This document shows, piece after piece, positions 1 to 7,908 of a stretch of DNA of 13,256 nucleotides (positions within the stretch are counted from its first letter, which is position 1; every line of letters starts with the position of its first letter). Location of the stretch: contig PHCD01000050.1 in NCBI GenBank assembly GCA_002842135.1, forward strand, positions 1-13,256, written 5' to 3'. The position numbers and the translations under genes were made by a program. This stretch comes from Betaproteobacteria bacterium HGW-Betaproteobacteria-8 (lineage in GTDB: Bacteria; Pseudomonadota; Gammaproteobacteria; Burkholderiales; Methylophilaceae). Under the pieces are notes generated by a model. It searched no databases, was not told the origin of the DNA, and was given only the letters and a program-made list of their open reading frames with translations.

Positions 1-621
1 GAGCTTGCTCGGCGCTGCTTCTGCATCCGAGTGAAAGCGGCTGACGACAGGGTCCGGCACCAGGTATTTGACATCCAGTATCGCCAGCACCGCCAGCACA
101 CCGGTCAGCAGAAAAATGCCGGGAATGCCGATCCACTGATTCAGGGCCGGGCCAAGAATCAGCGAAAGGGCAAAAGTGATGCCGATGGTGCCGCCTATCA
201 TGGCCATCGCCTTGGTGCGGTGTTCCTCGCGCGTCAGGTCCGCCACCAGTGCAGTAACAGCGGCCGAGACCGCGCCTGCACCCTGAATCGCCCGGCCGAT
301 AATGACTGTGGTCAGGTCCGTGGCAAACGCCGCGATCAGACTGCCAATGACCAGTAGCACCAGCCCGATGTAGATCATGCGCTTGCGGCCAAGCCGGTCC
401 GAAGCCATACCGAACGGCAGTTGGAACATGGCCTGCGTAAGACCATAGGCACCGAGTGCAAGCCCTATTAACAGATGGTTTTCGCCGCCCGGCAGGGTTT
501 CTGCATAAATGGAGAATATCGGCAGGATGAGGAACATGCCCAGCATGCGCAATCCATAGATGGAAGCAAGGCTCATACTGGCCCGCACTTCAAGTGCGGA
601 CATACGTTCTGACTGAAGCAT
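1..621 (-). CDS. MFS transporter, YajR-like, partial (C-terminal part beyond left edge)
   Basis: This is an inner-membrane major facilitator superfamily transporter, probably a proton-coupled drug/solute exporter; its substrate cannot be told from sequence. The 207 visible residues start at ATG 621 and run open to base 1, so only about the N-terminal half is present. Hydrophobic segments lie near residues 17-40, 50-70, 83-101, 104-127, 139-159 and 165-184, which fits the first six helices. Between helices 2 and 3 is the MFS motif A, GMASDRLGRKR (residues 71-81). Helix 4 carries GRAIQGAGAVSAA (109-121) and helix 5 has a glycine/proline-rich stretch ending in GP (157-158). The sequence resembles the YajR group (family recognition, not searched). 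Start 621 is chosen because it leaves a full cytoplasmic N-terminus; ATG 603 is an alternative, and neither has a clear ribosome binding site. The gene is divergent from uvrA, with a 71-bp spacer. Confidence 0.88.
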   Translation of the reverse strand, partial: MLQSERMSALEVRASMSLASIYGLRMLGMFLILPIFSIYAETLPGGENHLLIGLALGAYGLTQAMFQLPFGMASDRLGRKRMIYIGLVLLVIGSLIAAFATDLTTVIIGRAIQGAGAVSAAVTALVADLTREEHRTKAMAMIGGTIGITFALSLILGPALNQWIGIPGIFLLTGVLAVLAILDVKYLVPDPVVSRFHSDAEAAPSKL

Positions 622-627
622 GGAAAA

Positions 628-686
628 TTGATTGAGTAGAGTGGTGAAAATTGCGTATATTATCAGGTTAGCTCACTGCCCGTCAG
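628..686. promoter_or_regulatory. Divergent promoter region between the MFS gene and uvrA, with LexA-like box
   Basis: The spacer carries overlapping promoter-like elements for both strands. Toward uvrA: TTGAGT (632-637), 18 bp, TATATT (656-661). Toward the MFS gene, read on the minus strand: CTGACG (681-686), 16 bp, GATAAT (659-664). The two -10 elements overlap. A 16-mer at 651-666, TTGCGTATATTATCAG, fits the LexA layout CTG-N10-CAG except for the first base and has an AT-rich centre. uvrA is an SOS gene in Escherichia coli (known), which makes the site plausible, but the match is imperfect. The elements are seen in the sequence; function is inferred. Confidence 0.38.
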
Positions 687-692
687 ACACAC

Positions 693-3506
693 ATGGATTT
701 CATACGCATTCGCGGTGCCCGCACCCACAACCTGAAAAATATTTCGCTGGATTTGCCTCGCAACAAAATGATTGTGATCACCGGTCTTTCCGGTTCCGGC
801 AAATCCTCACTGGCATTCGATACGCTCTATGCCGAAGGCCAACGCCGTTATGTCGAGTCTCTCTCCGCCTACGCCCGCCAGTTCCTGGCGCGCATGGACA
901 AACCGGATGTCGATTTGATTGAAGGCCTGTCACCGGCGATTTCCATCGAACAGAAATCCACCTCACACAACCCTCGCTCTACTGTCGGCACCGTCACCGA
1001 GATTCACGATTACCTGCGCCTGCTCTATGCCCGTGCCGGCGACCCTGAATGCCCGGAACACGGCATCAAGCTCGAAGCGCAAACCGTCTCGCAGATGGTC
1101 GACAGCGTGTTAAGCCTGCCGGAAGAAACCAAGCTCATGATCGTCGCGCCGGTGGTCAGCAACCGCAAGGGCGAACAGGTCGACCTGTTCGAGGAACTGA
1201 AAGCGCAAGGCTTTGTGCGTGTACGTGTCGACGGTGAAACCTATGAACTGGATGCCGTGCCCAAGCTGGCAAAAACCACCAAGCACAATGTCGAGGTCGT
1301 GGTTGATCGCTTGAAGGTACGCGCCGATATGAAGCAGCGTATTGCGGAATCCTTCGAAACCGCCCTGCGCCTAGCCGATGGAAAAGCGCTCGCCGTAGAG
1401 ATGGATAGCGGCAAGGAACACCTCTTTTCTGCCAAGTTCTCCTGCCCGGTGTGTGACTACTCACTTGCAGAACTGGAACCACGCCTGTTCTCATTCAACA
1501 ACCCGATGGGCGCCTGCCCCAAATGTGACGGCCTCGGCCAGATCAGCTTCTTCGACCCCAAGCGGGTGGTGGCATTCCCGCATCTCTCGCTCGCCTCCGG
1601 TGCGATCAAGGGCTGGGACAAACGCAACCAGTTTTATTTCCAGATGCTGCAAAGCCTGGCAACACATTACGGCTTTGATCTGGAAACGGCATTCGAAGAA
1701 CTGCCGGTACATATCCAGCATGTGCTGCTGCATGGCAGCGGCAAGGAAACCATCGCATTCAAATACCTGAACGAGCGCGGTTCTTCCTTCCAGAAAAGCC
1801 ATGCCTTCGAAGGCATCCTGAACAATCTGCAACGCCGTTATCACGAGACCGACTCCAGCACCGTGCGTGAGGAACTGGCGAAATACCTGAACTCTCAAGC
1901 CTGTCCGGACTGCAGTGGCACACGGCTGCGGCGCGAAGCGCGCCACGTCAAAGTCGGTGACCGCAACATCCATGAAGTCTGCGAGATTCCGCTGAAGCAG
2001 GCGCTCACTTTCTTTGACACGCTGGCGTTGACCGGCCAGAAACTGGCCATCGCCGACAAGATCGTCAAGGAGATCAGCAGCCGCCTCAAGTTCCTGACCA
2101 ATGTCGGCCTGGAATACCTATCGCTCTCGCGCTCTGCCGAAACCCTGTCCGGTGGCGAGGCGCAGCGCATTCGCCTTGCCTCCCAGATCGGCTCCGGCCT
2201 GACCGGCGTCATGTATGTGCTGGACGAACCTTCCATCGGCCTGCATCAGCGCGACAACGACCGCCTGCTGGAAACCCTGATGCGCCTGCGCGACATCGGC
2301 AACACGGTGATCGTGGTCGAACATGATCAGGATGCCATTCTGGCCGCGGATTATGTTGTCGATATCGGACCCGGGGCGGGTGAACACGGCGGACATATCG
2401 TCGCCGCAGGCACCCCTGCTGAAATCCAGGAAAACAAGGACTCACTCACCGGACAGTACCTGAGCGGCAAGAAAGTCATCGCAATACCGAAGAAACGTCA
2501 TCAAGCGGATCCCGCACACTGGCTGACGATGTCAGGCGCCAGCGGCAACAACCTGCAGAATGTCACGCTGAAACTGCCAGTCGGTCTGCTCACCTGCGTC
2601 ACCGGCGTGTCCGGTTCCGGCAAATCGACGCTGATCAATGACACCCTGTACCGGGCTGTAGCACATCACCTCTATGGCAGTTCGACCGAACCGGCGCCTT
2701 ATGAGGAAATCGATGGTCTGGCGTTCTTCGACAAGGTCGTCGATGTGGACCAGAGTCCGATCGGCCGCACGCCACGCTCCAACCCGGCAACCTACACCGG
2801 CCTCTTTACGCCGATACGCGAACTGTTCGCCGGTGTGCCGGAATCGCGTGCCCGCGGCTACGGCCCCGGCAGGTACTCATTCAACGTCAAAGGCGGCCGC
2901 TGCGAAGCCTGCCAGGGCGACGGCGTCATCCGTGTCGAGATGCACTTCCTGCCCGATGTCTACGTGCCTTGCGACGTCTGCAAGGGCCACCGCTACAACC
3001 GCGAGACGCTGGAGATTCAGTACAAGGGCAAGAACATCCGCGAAATCCTGGAAATGACGGTAGAACAGGCCAGGGTATTCTTCGATGCAGTGCCGGTCGT
3101 CGCACGCAAGCTGCAGACCCTGCTGGATGTCGGCTTGGGCTATATCACGCTGGGGCAATCTGCCACTACCCTGTCCGGCGGCGAGGCACAGCGCGTGAAA
3201 CTGGCGCTGGAACTTTCCAAGCGCGACACCGGCCGCACACTCTACATTCTGGACGAACCGACGACGGGACTGCATTTCGCCGACATTCAATTGCTGCTCG
3301 ACGTCATCCATCGCCTGCGCGACCATGGCAACACCATCGTCATCATCGAACACAATCTGGATGTCATCAAAACCGCAGACTGGATCGTCGATATGGGTCC
3401 GGAAGGCGGCGACGGCGGCGGCATGGTGGTGGCGGAAGGCACACCGGAAAAAGTGGCAGAAAATCCAAAAAGCTATACCGGCAAATACCTGAAGCCGATG
3501 CTGTAA
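693..3506 (+). CDS. uvrA: UvrABC excinuclease subunit A
   Basis: UvrA is the DNA-damage recognition ATPase of nucleotide excision repair. A dimer with UvrB scans DNA, loads UvrB at lesions and leaves before UvrC incises. The 937 residues are close to the usual length of about 940. Two ABC ATPase modules are visible. Module one has Walker [10 protein letters not shown] (31-39), signature LSGGEAQ (485-491) and Walker B with D511-E512. Module two has Walker [10 protein letters not shown] (638-646), LSGGEAQ (827-833) and D854-E855. Cysteine pairs C251/C254 and C275/C278 form the first zinc site. C737/C740 and C760/C763 form the C-terminal zinc module, which is needed for damage-specific binding in the family. 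ATG 693 gives the expected N-terminus [17 protein letters not shown], and an in-frame stop at 669-671 rules out a longer start. No strong ribosome binding site is seen. No key motif is missing. Confidence 0.98.
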   Translation: MDFIRIRGARTHNLKNISLDLPRNKMIVITGLSGSGKSSLAFDTLYAEGQRRYVESLSAYARQFLARMDKPDVDLIEGLSPAISIEQKSTSHNPRSTVGTVTEIHDYLRLLYARAGDPECPEHGIKLEAQTVSQMVDSVLSLPEETKLMIVAPVVSNRKGEQVDLFEELKAQGFVRVRVDGETYELDAVPKLAKTTKHNVEVVVDRLKVRADMKQRIAESFETALRLADGKALAVEMDSGKEHLFSAKFSCPVCDYSLAELEPRLFSFNNPMGACPKCDGLGQISFFDPKRVVAFPHLSLASGAIKGWDKRNQFYFQMLQSLATHYGFDLETAFEELPVHIQHVLLHGSGKETIAFKYLNERGSSFQKSHAFEGILNNLQRRYHETDSSTVREELAKYLNSQACPDCSGTRLRREARHVKVGDRNIHEVCEIPLKQALTFFDTLALTGQKLAIADKIVKEISSRLKFLTNVGLEYLSLSRSAETLSGGEAQRIRLASQIGSGLTGVMYVLDEPSIGLHQRDNDRLLETLMRLRDIGNTVIVVEHDQDAILAADYVVDIGPGAGEHGGHIVAAGTPAEIQENKDSLTGQYLSGKKVIAIPKKRHQADPAHWLTMSGASGNNLQNVTLKLPVGLLTCVTGVSGSGKSTLINDTLYRAVAHHLYGSSTEPAPYEEIDGLAFFDKVVDVDQSPIGRTPRSNPATYTGLFTPIRELFAGVPESRARGYGPGRYSFNVKGGRCEACQGDGVIRVEMHFLPDVYVPCDVCKGHRYNRETLEIQYKGKNIREILEMTVEQARVFFDAVPVVARKLQTLLDVGLGYITLGQSATTLSGGEAQRVKLALELSKRDTGRTLYILDEPTTGLHFADIQLLLDVIHRLRDHGNTIVIIEHNLDVIKTADWIVDMGPEGGDGGGMVVAEGTPEKVAENPKSYTGKYLKPML

Positions 3507-3555
3507 GGCAACACACCGACACAATTCGCCCGCGCAGCCATTGAATCAGGGCTTC

Positions 3556-4032
3556 TCAGAAGAAGTAGGCGTAGGCAAAAATCCCCAGCATCATCAGGGC
3601 AAACACCAGCTTGACCGCCAGTGACAGCGCAAAACCAAGACCGGCTGCTACACCAACCTTGGTGGCGCGGCCGGCATCGCGATGTGCCATCAGTTCTCCG
3701 ATCACCGCCCCCAACACCGTGCCCAGAATAATGCCGATAACACCGGCCGGCATGCCGAGCAGGGCGCCGGCGATGGTGCCTATCAATGCCTGCCGGCTGG
3801 CGCCGGCCGATTTGGTTGTCAGCAGCGAAGCGACAATATCAAGAATCCAGGCAATCAACGCCAGCACCCCGATGACGGCCATGGTCGTCACACTGACCAG
3901 CACGAAATCATCGATCCACGCGCCCAGCAGCAAGCCGGCGAACAGCAGCGGCACGCCGGGCAGCGCTGGCAATGCCATGCCGAGTACGCCTAGCACAACC
4001 AGCAACAGCACCAGTAACCAGAGCCATTCCAT
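3556..4032 (-). CDS. DUF456 family membrane protein
   Basis: This is a 158-residue, very hydrophobic protein of the DUF456 family, whose function is unknown. The N-terminal segment (about 1-23) is a leucine/valine-rich helix, followed by the family-typical ALPALPGVPLLFAGLLLGAW (22-41). Further membrane segments lie near 45-70, 82-110 (rich in Gly/Ala/Ile) and 128-157. The glycine-rich pattern in the third segment (GTIAGALLGMPAGVIGIILG) resembles glycine-zipper packing. It ends in YAYFF before TGA. Start ATG 4032 is preceded by GGGA about 8 bases upstream. It lies 26 bp downstream of mtgA on the same strand and is probably the last gene of the rhodanese-aroE-mtgA unit. It ends 49 bp from the uvrA stop in convergent orientation, and I see no clear intrinsic terminator between them. 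Confidence 0.88.
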   Translation of the reverse strand: MEWLWLLVLLLVVLGVLGMALPALPGVPLLFAGLLLGAWIDDFVLVSVTTMAVIGVLALIAWILDIVASLLTTKSAGASRQALIGTIAGALLGMPAGVIGIILGTVLGAVIGELMAHRDAGRATKVGVAAGLGFALSLAVKLVFALMMLGIFAYAYFF

Positions 4033-4058
4033 CGATTAATTTCCCGTATCAGCCCGCA

Positions 4059-4754
4059 TCATTTTGGCACCTCCACCAAGCGCATGCGCGACTGTATGGT
4101 ACCGGTCTTACGGTTCAGGAAACGCGTCGCGCGATGTTTGTCGTAGTAGCGCGGATTGGGAATCATTGCCGCCATTTTAGCGGCCTGATAACTTGATAAG
4201 TAACGTGCGCTTGTGCCGTAATAATGCCTGGCTGCCGCCTCGGCCCCGAACACGCCATTACCCCATTCGATGACGTTCAAATAGATTTCCAGGATGCGGC
4301 GCTTGCTCATCACTGTCTCCAGCATCAGGGTTATCGCTGCTTCCTGCAATTTACGCCAGGGCGTGCGACGAGCCGATAGAAACAGGTTTTTGGCCAGTTG
4401 CTGGCTGATGGTAGAGCCCCCGGCAACCAGTTTGCCCTTTTTCAGATTCTTCTCATAGGCCTTCTGAATACCGTCCCAGTCGAAGCCATCATGCTCGGGG
4501 AATTTGGAATCTTCGGCGGCAATCACAGCGCGCTTGAGGTTTATTGAGATATTGTTGTAATCGACCCATTGATATTTAAGCTTGGCATTGGACTCATCTT
4601 CGCGCATAACCTGCTGCCGCTCGCGCATGAAGGCTGTAGACGAAGGATTCTGGTGCACCCAGTAGCAGATATGCAGAAATATCCAGAGTTGATAGAGCAG
4701 AACCAGCAAGACTAGCGCAAGAAAGCCGCGCCAGATTAATCCCCGAATGCCCAT
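4059..4754 (-). CDS. mtgA: Monofunctional biosynthetic peptidoglycan transglycosylase
   Basis: MtgA is a GT51 glycosyltransferase that polymerises lipid II into glycan strands at the periplasmic face of the inner membrane, without a transpeptidase domain. The 231 residues match the usual MtgA size. A single N-terminal membrane anchor (about 5-30) precedes the catalytic domain. GT51 motifs are intact: EDSKFPEHDG (81-90, catalytic Glu81), GGSTISQQLAKNLFLS (112-127), and KRRILEIYLNVIEWG (151-165, second Glu156). The motif AAAMIPNP-like region is present as MAAMIPNP (194-201). Start ATG 4754 lies 9 bp after the aroE stop, which implies co-transcription and probably translational coupling; an AGGA lies inside the last codons of aroE. 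The absence of a penicillin-binding domain distinguishes it from class A PBPs. Confidence 0.96.
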   Translation of the reverse strand: MGIRGLIWRGFLALVLLVLLYQLWIFLHICYWVHQNPSSTAFMRERQQVMREDESNAKLKYQWVDYNNISINLKRAVIAAEDSKFPEHDGFDWDGIQKAYEKNLKKGKLVAGGSTISQQLAKNLFLSARRTPWRKLQEAAITLMLETVMSKRRILEIYLNVIEWGNGVFGAEAAARHYYGTSARYLSSYQAAKMAAMIPNPRYYDKHRATRFLNRKTGTIQSRMRLVEVPK

Positions 4755-4763
4755 AATGAAACG

Positions 4764-5585
4764 TTATGTCCTGAGTGCAGTAATAAGTGCTGCGGTCTGC
4801 GGCCGGATGCCGCGCCACAGATAGAACGATTCGGCCGCCTGTTCTACCAGCATGCCCAAGCCATCAGCCACACGCGCTTGCTGTGCGCGGGCAAATTTCA
4901 TAAAGGGCGTTTCACGACCGTACATCATGTCGTAGGCAAGCGCGCCGGGAGCAAAGACACCTGCAGGCAAGGGCAATTCACTATCACTCAAGCCTGCCGA
5001 TGTCGCATTGATTACGATGTCAAAGGCCTGTCCCTGCAGGTCTTCAAATGCATGTGCCTGCACCGACACATATCGAAACTCGCCCTGCTCCTCGACCTTT
5101 TTCACCATACTCAAGGCCTTGTCCAACGTGCGGTTGGTTATGACGAGCAGACTGGGCTGCTGCTCCAGAATCGGATGCAGCACACCTTCAGCCGCACCGC
5201 CGGCGCCAATCAGCAACACGCGCTTACCGGCGATTGCAATGGCGAGATTCTGCTGGATATCGCGTACCAATCCAACGCCATCGGTGTTGTCGCCAACCAA
5301 CCCTTCAGGCGTAAACTTCAGTGTGTTTACCGCACCGGCATCCATCGCCCTGGGAGTGAGTCGAGTGGCCAGATGAAATGCCTCCATCTTGAAGGGCACA
5401 GTAACATTGGCACCCCTGAAACCTGCCGTACGCATACTGGCCACCGTCTCGGCGAAGCCATCAAGTGGCGCCAGAATGCGCTCATAGACCATGTCCTGAG
5501 CAGTTTGCTGCGCAAATGCCTCATGGATCAGAGGTGACTTGCTGTGAGCGACCGGATGGCCGATCACTGCATAACGGTCGGTCAT
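4764..5585 (-). CDS. aroE: Shikimate 5-dehydrogenase (NADP+)
   Basis: AroE reduces 3-dehydroshikimate to shikimate with NADPH, the fourth step of chorismate and aromatic amino-acid synthesis, in the cytoplasm. The 273 residues from ATG 5585 match the E. coli length of about 272. The N-terminal substrate domain has YAVIGHPVAHSKSP (5-18), with the Ser pair that binds the shikimate carboxylate, and NVTVPFK (60-66) with catalytic Lys66. NTDG (100-103) carries catalytic Asp102. The Rossmann domain has GAGGAA (127-132) and the NADP-selective NRT (151-153). The frame is open upstream to a TTG at 5627, directly after the rhodanese stop. I prefer ATG 5585 because it gives the conserved N-terminus; the preceding 14 codons look unlike AroE. 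A GGCGGCAG stretch upstream is a weak ribosome binding site. Confidence 0.96.
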   Translation of the reverse strand: MTDRYAVIGHPVAHSKSPLIHEAFAQQTAQDMVYERILAPLDGFAETVASMRTAGFRGANVTVPFKMEAFHLATRLTPRAMDAGAVNTLKFTPEGLVGDNTDGVGLVRDIQQNLAIAIAGKRVLLIGAGGAAEGVLHPILEQQPSLLVITNRTLDKALSMVKKVEEQGEFRYVSVQAHAFEDLQGQAFDIVINATSAGLSDSELPLPAGVFAPGALAYDMMYGRETPFMKFARAQQARVADGLGMLVEQAAESFYLWRGIRPQTAALITALRT

Positions 5586-5627
5586 CGATTCTGCCGCCCT
5601 GACTGTGTCATGCGAAACTGCATCCAA

Positions 5628-6083
5628 TTAACCATGAGTCCATGGCAAATGAGCGGCCTTCCAGCCATTGATAGAACCACGCTGTCCATTTGCAGAATCA
5701 GCCTCCCCCTCAAAACCTTCCAGCACGTTATACGCTTCCGTATAACCCCCTGCGGCGGCAGCTGTCGCCGCATGATTGGAGCGGCCGCCGGTACGACAGA
5801 TGAACATCACCAAGGCCTCTTGGTCGATTTGCATTCTCAGATGATTCAGAAAATCCGGATTCGGCGTCCATCCGGGATAAAAAGCCCACTCAATATGGAC
5901 CGCATCCGGAATCCTGCCAACCAGGTCCAATTCTGCACGACTGCGTACATCCACCAACTTGGCATTTGGCGCCACCTGCAGCACCTGCTGAGCCTCTGAC
6001 GGACTCAGGGCGCCAGCGTAAGGCAGGCCATTATCTAGAGCACGCTGCCTGGCGTGCTGCAAAATCTTGTTAAGTGATTCCAT
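5628..6083 (-). CDS. Rhodanese-like domain protein (single domain)
   Basis: This is a cytoplasmic 151-residue single-domain rhodanese-like protein, expected to carry a persulfide on its active-site cysteine and transfer sulfur. The physiological acceptor is unknown. Visible features are an N-terminal helix (1-20), LVDVRSRAEL (43-52, the typical start of the fold), GRIPDAVHIEW (56-66) and the active loop CRTGGRS (96-102) with Cys96. YNVLEGFEGE (118-127) is the conserved C-terminal element. ATG 6083 is chosen because GAGGAG lies 6 bases upstream; ATG 6101 is in frame but would precede that site. It is the first gene of the minus-strand cluster, and its stop codon abuts the reading frame of aroE. 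There is no signal peptide. Single-domain rhodaneses next to biosynthetic genes give little functional guidance. Confidence 0.92.
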   Translation of the reverse strand: MESLNKILQHARQRALDNGLPYAGALSPSEAQQVLQVAPNAKLVDVRSRAELDLVGRIPDAVHIEWAFYPGWTPNPDFLNHLRMQIDQEALVMFICRTGGRSNHAATAAAAGGYTEAYNVLEGFEGEADSANGQRGSINGWKAAHLPWTHG

Positions 6084-6162
6084 GGCTTGCTCCTCAATCA
6101 TTTCAAATCAGTATTCATGGCCAAAACTATCAGCCTGTAATTTCCCGGCACATCCTGTGTGA

Positions 6163-6168
6163 ATTATA
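6163..6168 (-). promoter_or_regulatory. Candidate -10 element for the rhodanese-aroE-mtgA-DUF456 cluster
   Basis: Read on the minus strand this is a perfect TATAAT, about 80 bases upstream of the rhodanese start at 6083. Transcription would begin near 6156. No good -35 hexamer is visible 16-18 bp upstream (the best is GGGTGG-like), so an activator or a weak promoter is implied. The NtrC-type site at 6194-6210 lies roughly 46 bp upstream of this inferred start and could influence it. The -10 is seen; its role is inferred. Confidence 0.35.
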
Positions 6169-6193
6169 GCTGTTTTCATAGCGCGCCACCCTA

Positions 6194-6210
6194 CGCACCA
6201 AAATGGTGCA
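6194..6210. promoter_or_regulatory. NtrC-type enhancer site 1 upstream of glnA
   Basis: CGCACCAAAATGGTGCA is an interrupted palindrome (GCACC-AAAAT-GGTGC). It matches the enteric NtrC consensus TGCACCA-N3-TGGTGCA at all but the first base. Its centre lies about 127 bp upstream of the predicted sigma-54 transcription start, a normal enhancer distance. With ntrB/ntrC encoded downstream, NtrC-P is the natural ligand (inference). Confidence 0.8.
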
Positions 6211-6224
6211 AATAATCTGGATCA

Positions 6225-6241
6225 CGCACCATTATCTGACA
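6225..6241. promoter_or_regulatory. NtrC-type enhancer site 2 (one conserved half-site)
   Basis: CGCACCATTATCTGACA keeps a perfect left half-site CGCACCA, identical to that of site 1, but a degenerate right half. It starts exactly 31 bp after site 1, about three helical turns, which places both sites on the same face of DNA. E. coli glnA has a similar pair about 32 bp apart, which bind NtrC cooperatively (known). The phasing is the main support for this weaker site. Confidence 0.58.
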
Positions 6242-6252
6242 CAAACTGGCTG

Positions 6253-6286
6253 TTCTCATTTGTAACCTTCTGTGTAAAAATGAGAA
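6253..6286. repeat. Perfect 9-bp inverted repeat in the glnA control region
   Basis: TTCTCATTT (6253-6261) and AAATGAGAA (6278-6286) are exact reverse complements separated by 16 bases. The repeat lies between the NtrC-type sites and the sigma-54 promoter, where the DNA must loop. It may be an operator for an unknown dimeric regulator or part of a second, sigma-70-type promoter. TTGTAA (6260-6265) and AGAATT (6283-6288), 17 bp apart, overlap its arms. Only the repeat itself is certain. Confidence 0.6.
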
Positions 6287-6302
6287 TTTGTGATCTAATC
6301 GA

Positions 6303-6319
6303 TGGCACATTTCCTGCTA
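6303..6319 (+). promoter_or_regulatory. Sigma-54 promoter of glnA
   Basis: TGGCACATTTCCTGCTA contains the invariant GG and GC dinucleotides exactly 10 bases apart (GG 6304-6305, GC 6316-6317) and a full TGGCAC -24 element; the -12 element is CTGCT instead of TTGCA/T. The predicted start is near 6329, giving a leader of about 64 bases. The site lies downstream of the NtrC-type sites in the same order as in the E. coli glnAp2 promoter. Confidence 0.82.
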
Positions 6320-6392
6320 GATACAAAATCTAAAAAACTGTTCCAATCTGGATTTTAATCATCCTTTATTAATATTGTTTTAGGAGAATCAA

Positions 6393-7802
6393 ATGGCGGT
6401 CGCTGATGTAATGAAGATGGTAAAGGAAAACGACATCAAATTTGTTGATTTTCGTTTTACCGACACCAAGGGCAAGGAACAACACGTTACAGTGCCTGTT
6501 TCAGCATTCAATGAAGACAAGTTCACCGAAGGCCACGCCTTCGATGGCTCATCAATTTCCGGCTGGAAAGGCATCCAGGCATCCGACATGCAACTGATGC
6601 CCGATCCAGACACGGCCAATATCGATCCTTTCATGGACGAACCTACGCTGATCCTGAGCTGTGATGTTGTCGATCCGACAGATGGCAAGGGTTACGACCG
6701 CTGCCCACGTAGCCTGGCAAAACGTGCAGAAGCCTACCTGAAATCCAGTGGCCTGGGCGATACCGCCTACTTCGGCCCAGAACCTGAATTCTTCATTTTC
6801 GACTCCATCCAATGGAATGCCAACATGCAAGGCTGTTCGGTAAAAATCAACTCAGAAGAAGGCGCCTGGGCATCCGGCGACAACTTTGAAGGCGGCAATA
6901 CCGGCCACCGCCCAGGTGTTAAAGGCGGCTATTTCCCGGTACCTCCAGTTGACTCACTGCAGGATATCCGTTCCGCCATGTGCGTAGCACTGGAAGAAAT
7001 GGGCATCCCGGTCGAAGTTCACCACCACGAAGTGGCCACTGCCGGCCAATGCGAAATCGGCACAAAATTCAATACACTGACCCGTCGCGCTGACTGGACC
7101 CAAGTACTGAAATATGTCGTACTGAACACTGCACACGCCTATGGCAAGACTGCCACCTTCATGCCCAAGCCATTCTTTGGCGACAACGGTTCCGGCATGC
7201 ACGTCCACCAATCCGTATGGAAAGACGGCAAGAACCTGTTCGCAGGTAACGGCTATGCCGGCCTGAGCGAATTCGCGCTGTACTACATCGGCGGCATCAT
7301 CAAGCACGCCCGCGCACTGAACGCCATCACCAACCCTAGCACCAACTCCTACAAACGTCTGGTACCGCACTTCGAGGCACCGGTAAAACTGGCCTACTCT
7401 GCCAAGAACCGCTCCGCTGCGATCCGCATCCCGTTCGTGCATGGCGACAAGGCACGCCGCGTCGAAGCACGCTTCCCTGATCCTACCGCTAACCCATACC
7501 TGGCATTCAGCGCGATGCTGATGGCCGGTCTGGATGGCGTGCAGAACAAGATTCACCCAGGCGAGCCAGCAACCAAAGACTTGTACCATCTGCCACCAGA
7601 GGAAGATGCTCAGATTCCAACCGTCTGCTCCTCCCTGGAAATGGCATTGGAAGCCCTGGACAAGGATCGCGAGTTCCTGACCCGTGGCGGCGTGTTCTCC
7701 GAAGACTGGATCAACAGCTACATCGAGCTGAAGATGGAAGAAGTGAACAAGCTGCGCATGACGCCTCACCCAGTTGAGTTCGGCATGTACTACAGTTGTT
7801 AA
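6393..7802 (+). CDS. glnA: Glutamine synthetase, type I (adenylylated form)
   Basis: GlnA makes glutamine from glutamate, ammonia and ATP and is the main entry point for ammonia under nitrogen limitation; it forms a cytoplasmic dodecamer. The 469 residues match the type I-beta length. Visible motifs are the N-terminal beta-grasp domain with DGSSISGW (51-58), metal-ligand EPEFFIFD (130-137), the ATP/ammonia-site region [10 protein letters not shown], and [19 protein letters not shown] contains Tyr398 (Tyr397 without the initiator Met), the residue adenylylated by GlnE in enteric bacteria. It ends in the typical [12 protein letters not shown]. Start ATG 6393 is preceded by AGGAGA (6382-6387). 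Expression is predicted to be NtrC/sigma-54 dependent from the upstream sites, with activity tuned by adenylylation. A strong terminator follows, so the downstream genes are probably transcribed separately. Confidence 0.98.
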   Translation: MAVADVMKMVKENDIKFVDFRFTDTKGKEQHVTVPVSAFNEDKFTEGHAFDGSSISGWKGIQASDMQLMPDPDTANIDPFMDEPTLILSCDVVDPTDGKGYDRCPRSLAKRAEAYLKSSGLGDTAYFGPEPEFFIFDSIQWNANMQGCSVKINSEEGAWASGDNFEGGNTGHRPGVKGGYFPVPPVDSLQDIRSAMCVALEEMGIPVEVHHHEVATAGQCEIGTKFNTLTRRADWTQVLKYVVLNTAHAYGKTATFMPKPFFGDNGSGMHVHQSVWKDGKNLFAGNGYAGLSEFALYYIGGIIKHARALNAITNPSTNSYKRLVPHFEAPVKLAYSAKNRSAAIRIPFVHGDKARRVEARFPDPTANPYLAFSAMLMAGLDGVQNKIHPGEPATKDLYHLPPEEDAQIPTVCSSLEMALEALDKDREFLTRGGVFSEDWINSYIELKMEEVNKLRMTPHPVEFGMYYSC

Positions 7803-7840
7803 TTTGCAAATGTAGGATTCCAGACGGATTTTGAACCCCT

Positions 7841-7885
7841 CTGAAGTAAAAACGGCAGGTCTGTGACCTGCCGTTTTTACTTCAG
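7841..7885 (+). terminator. Strong intrinsic terminator after glnA
   Basis: Two perfectly complementary 21-base arms (7841-7861 and 7865-7885) enclose a 3-base loop TGT. The GC-rich core ACGGCAGGTC/GACCTGCCGT is followed by TTTTT and preceded by AAAAA. The T-tract therefore sits within the outer part of the stem, and the element can act in either direction. It ends glnA transcription 38 bases past the stop codon and separates glnA from the DUF4124-ntrB-ntrC genes. Confidence 0.93.
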
Positions 7886-7908
7886 TCAACGAAGCGTGCG
7901 TTCACTCG

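Noticed and set aside
2877..3524. A 215-codon antisense frame opposite the end of uvrA
   Set aside because: The translation is rich in His/Ala/Phe without a domain, and uvrA on the other strand is complete and unambiguous.
3611..4039. Plus-strand frame opposite the DUF456 gene
   Set aside because: It is a low-complexity Ser/Pro/Ala translation opposite a clear membrane protein with a proper start and cluster position.
4878..5537. A 219-codon plus-strand frame opposite aroE
   Set aside because: aroE carries all catalytic motifs on the minus strand; this frame has none.
6287..6330. Possible IHF site between the NtrC sites and the glnA promoter
   Set aside because: The best candidates (AATCGATGGCACA and the reverse-strand ATCACAAATTCTC region) miss several consensus bases, so I could not support a call.
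6954..7889. A 311-codon open frame antisense to glnA
   Set aside because: It mirrors the codon structure of a certain gene, its translation has no recognisable domain, and it runs back through the glnA terminator. Such long antisense frames are common opposite GC-skewed genes.
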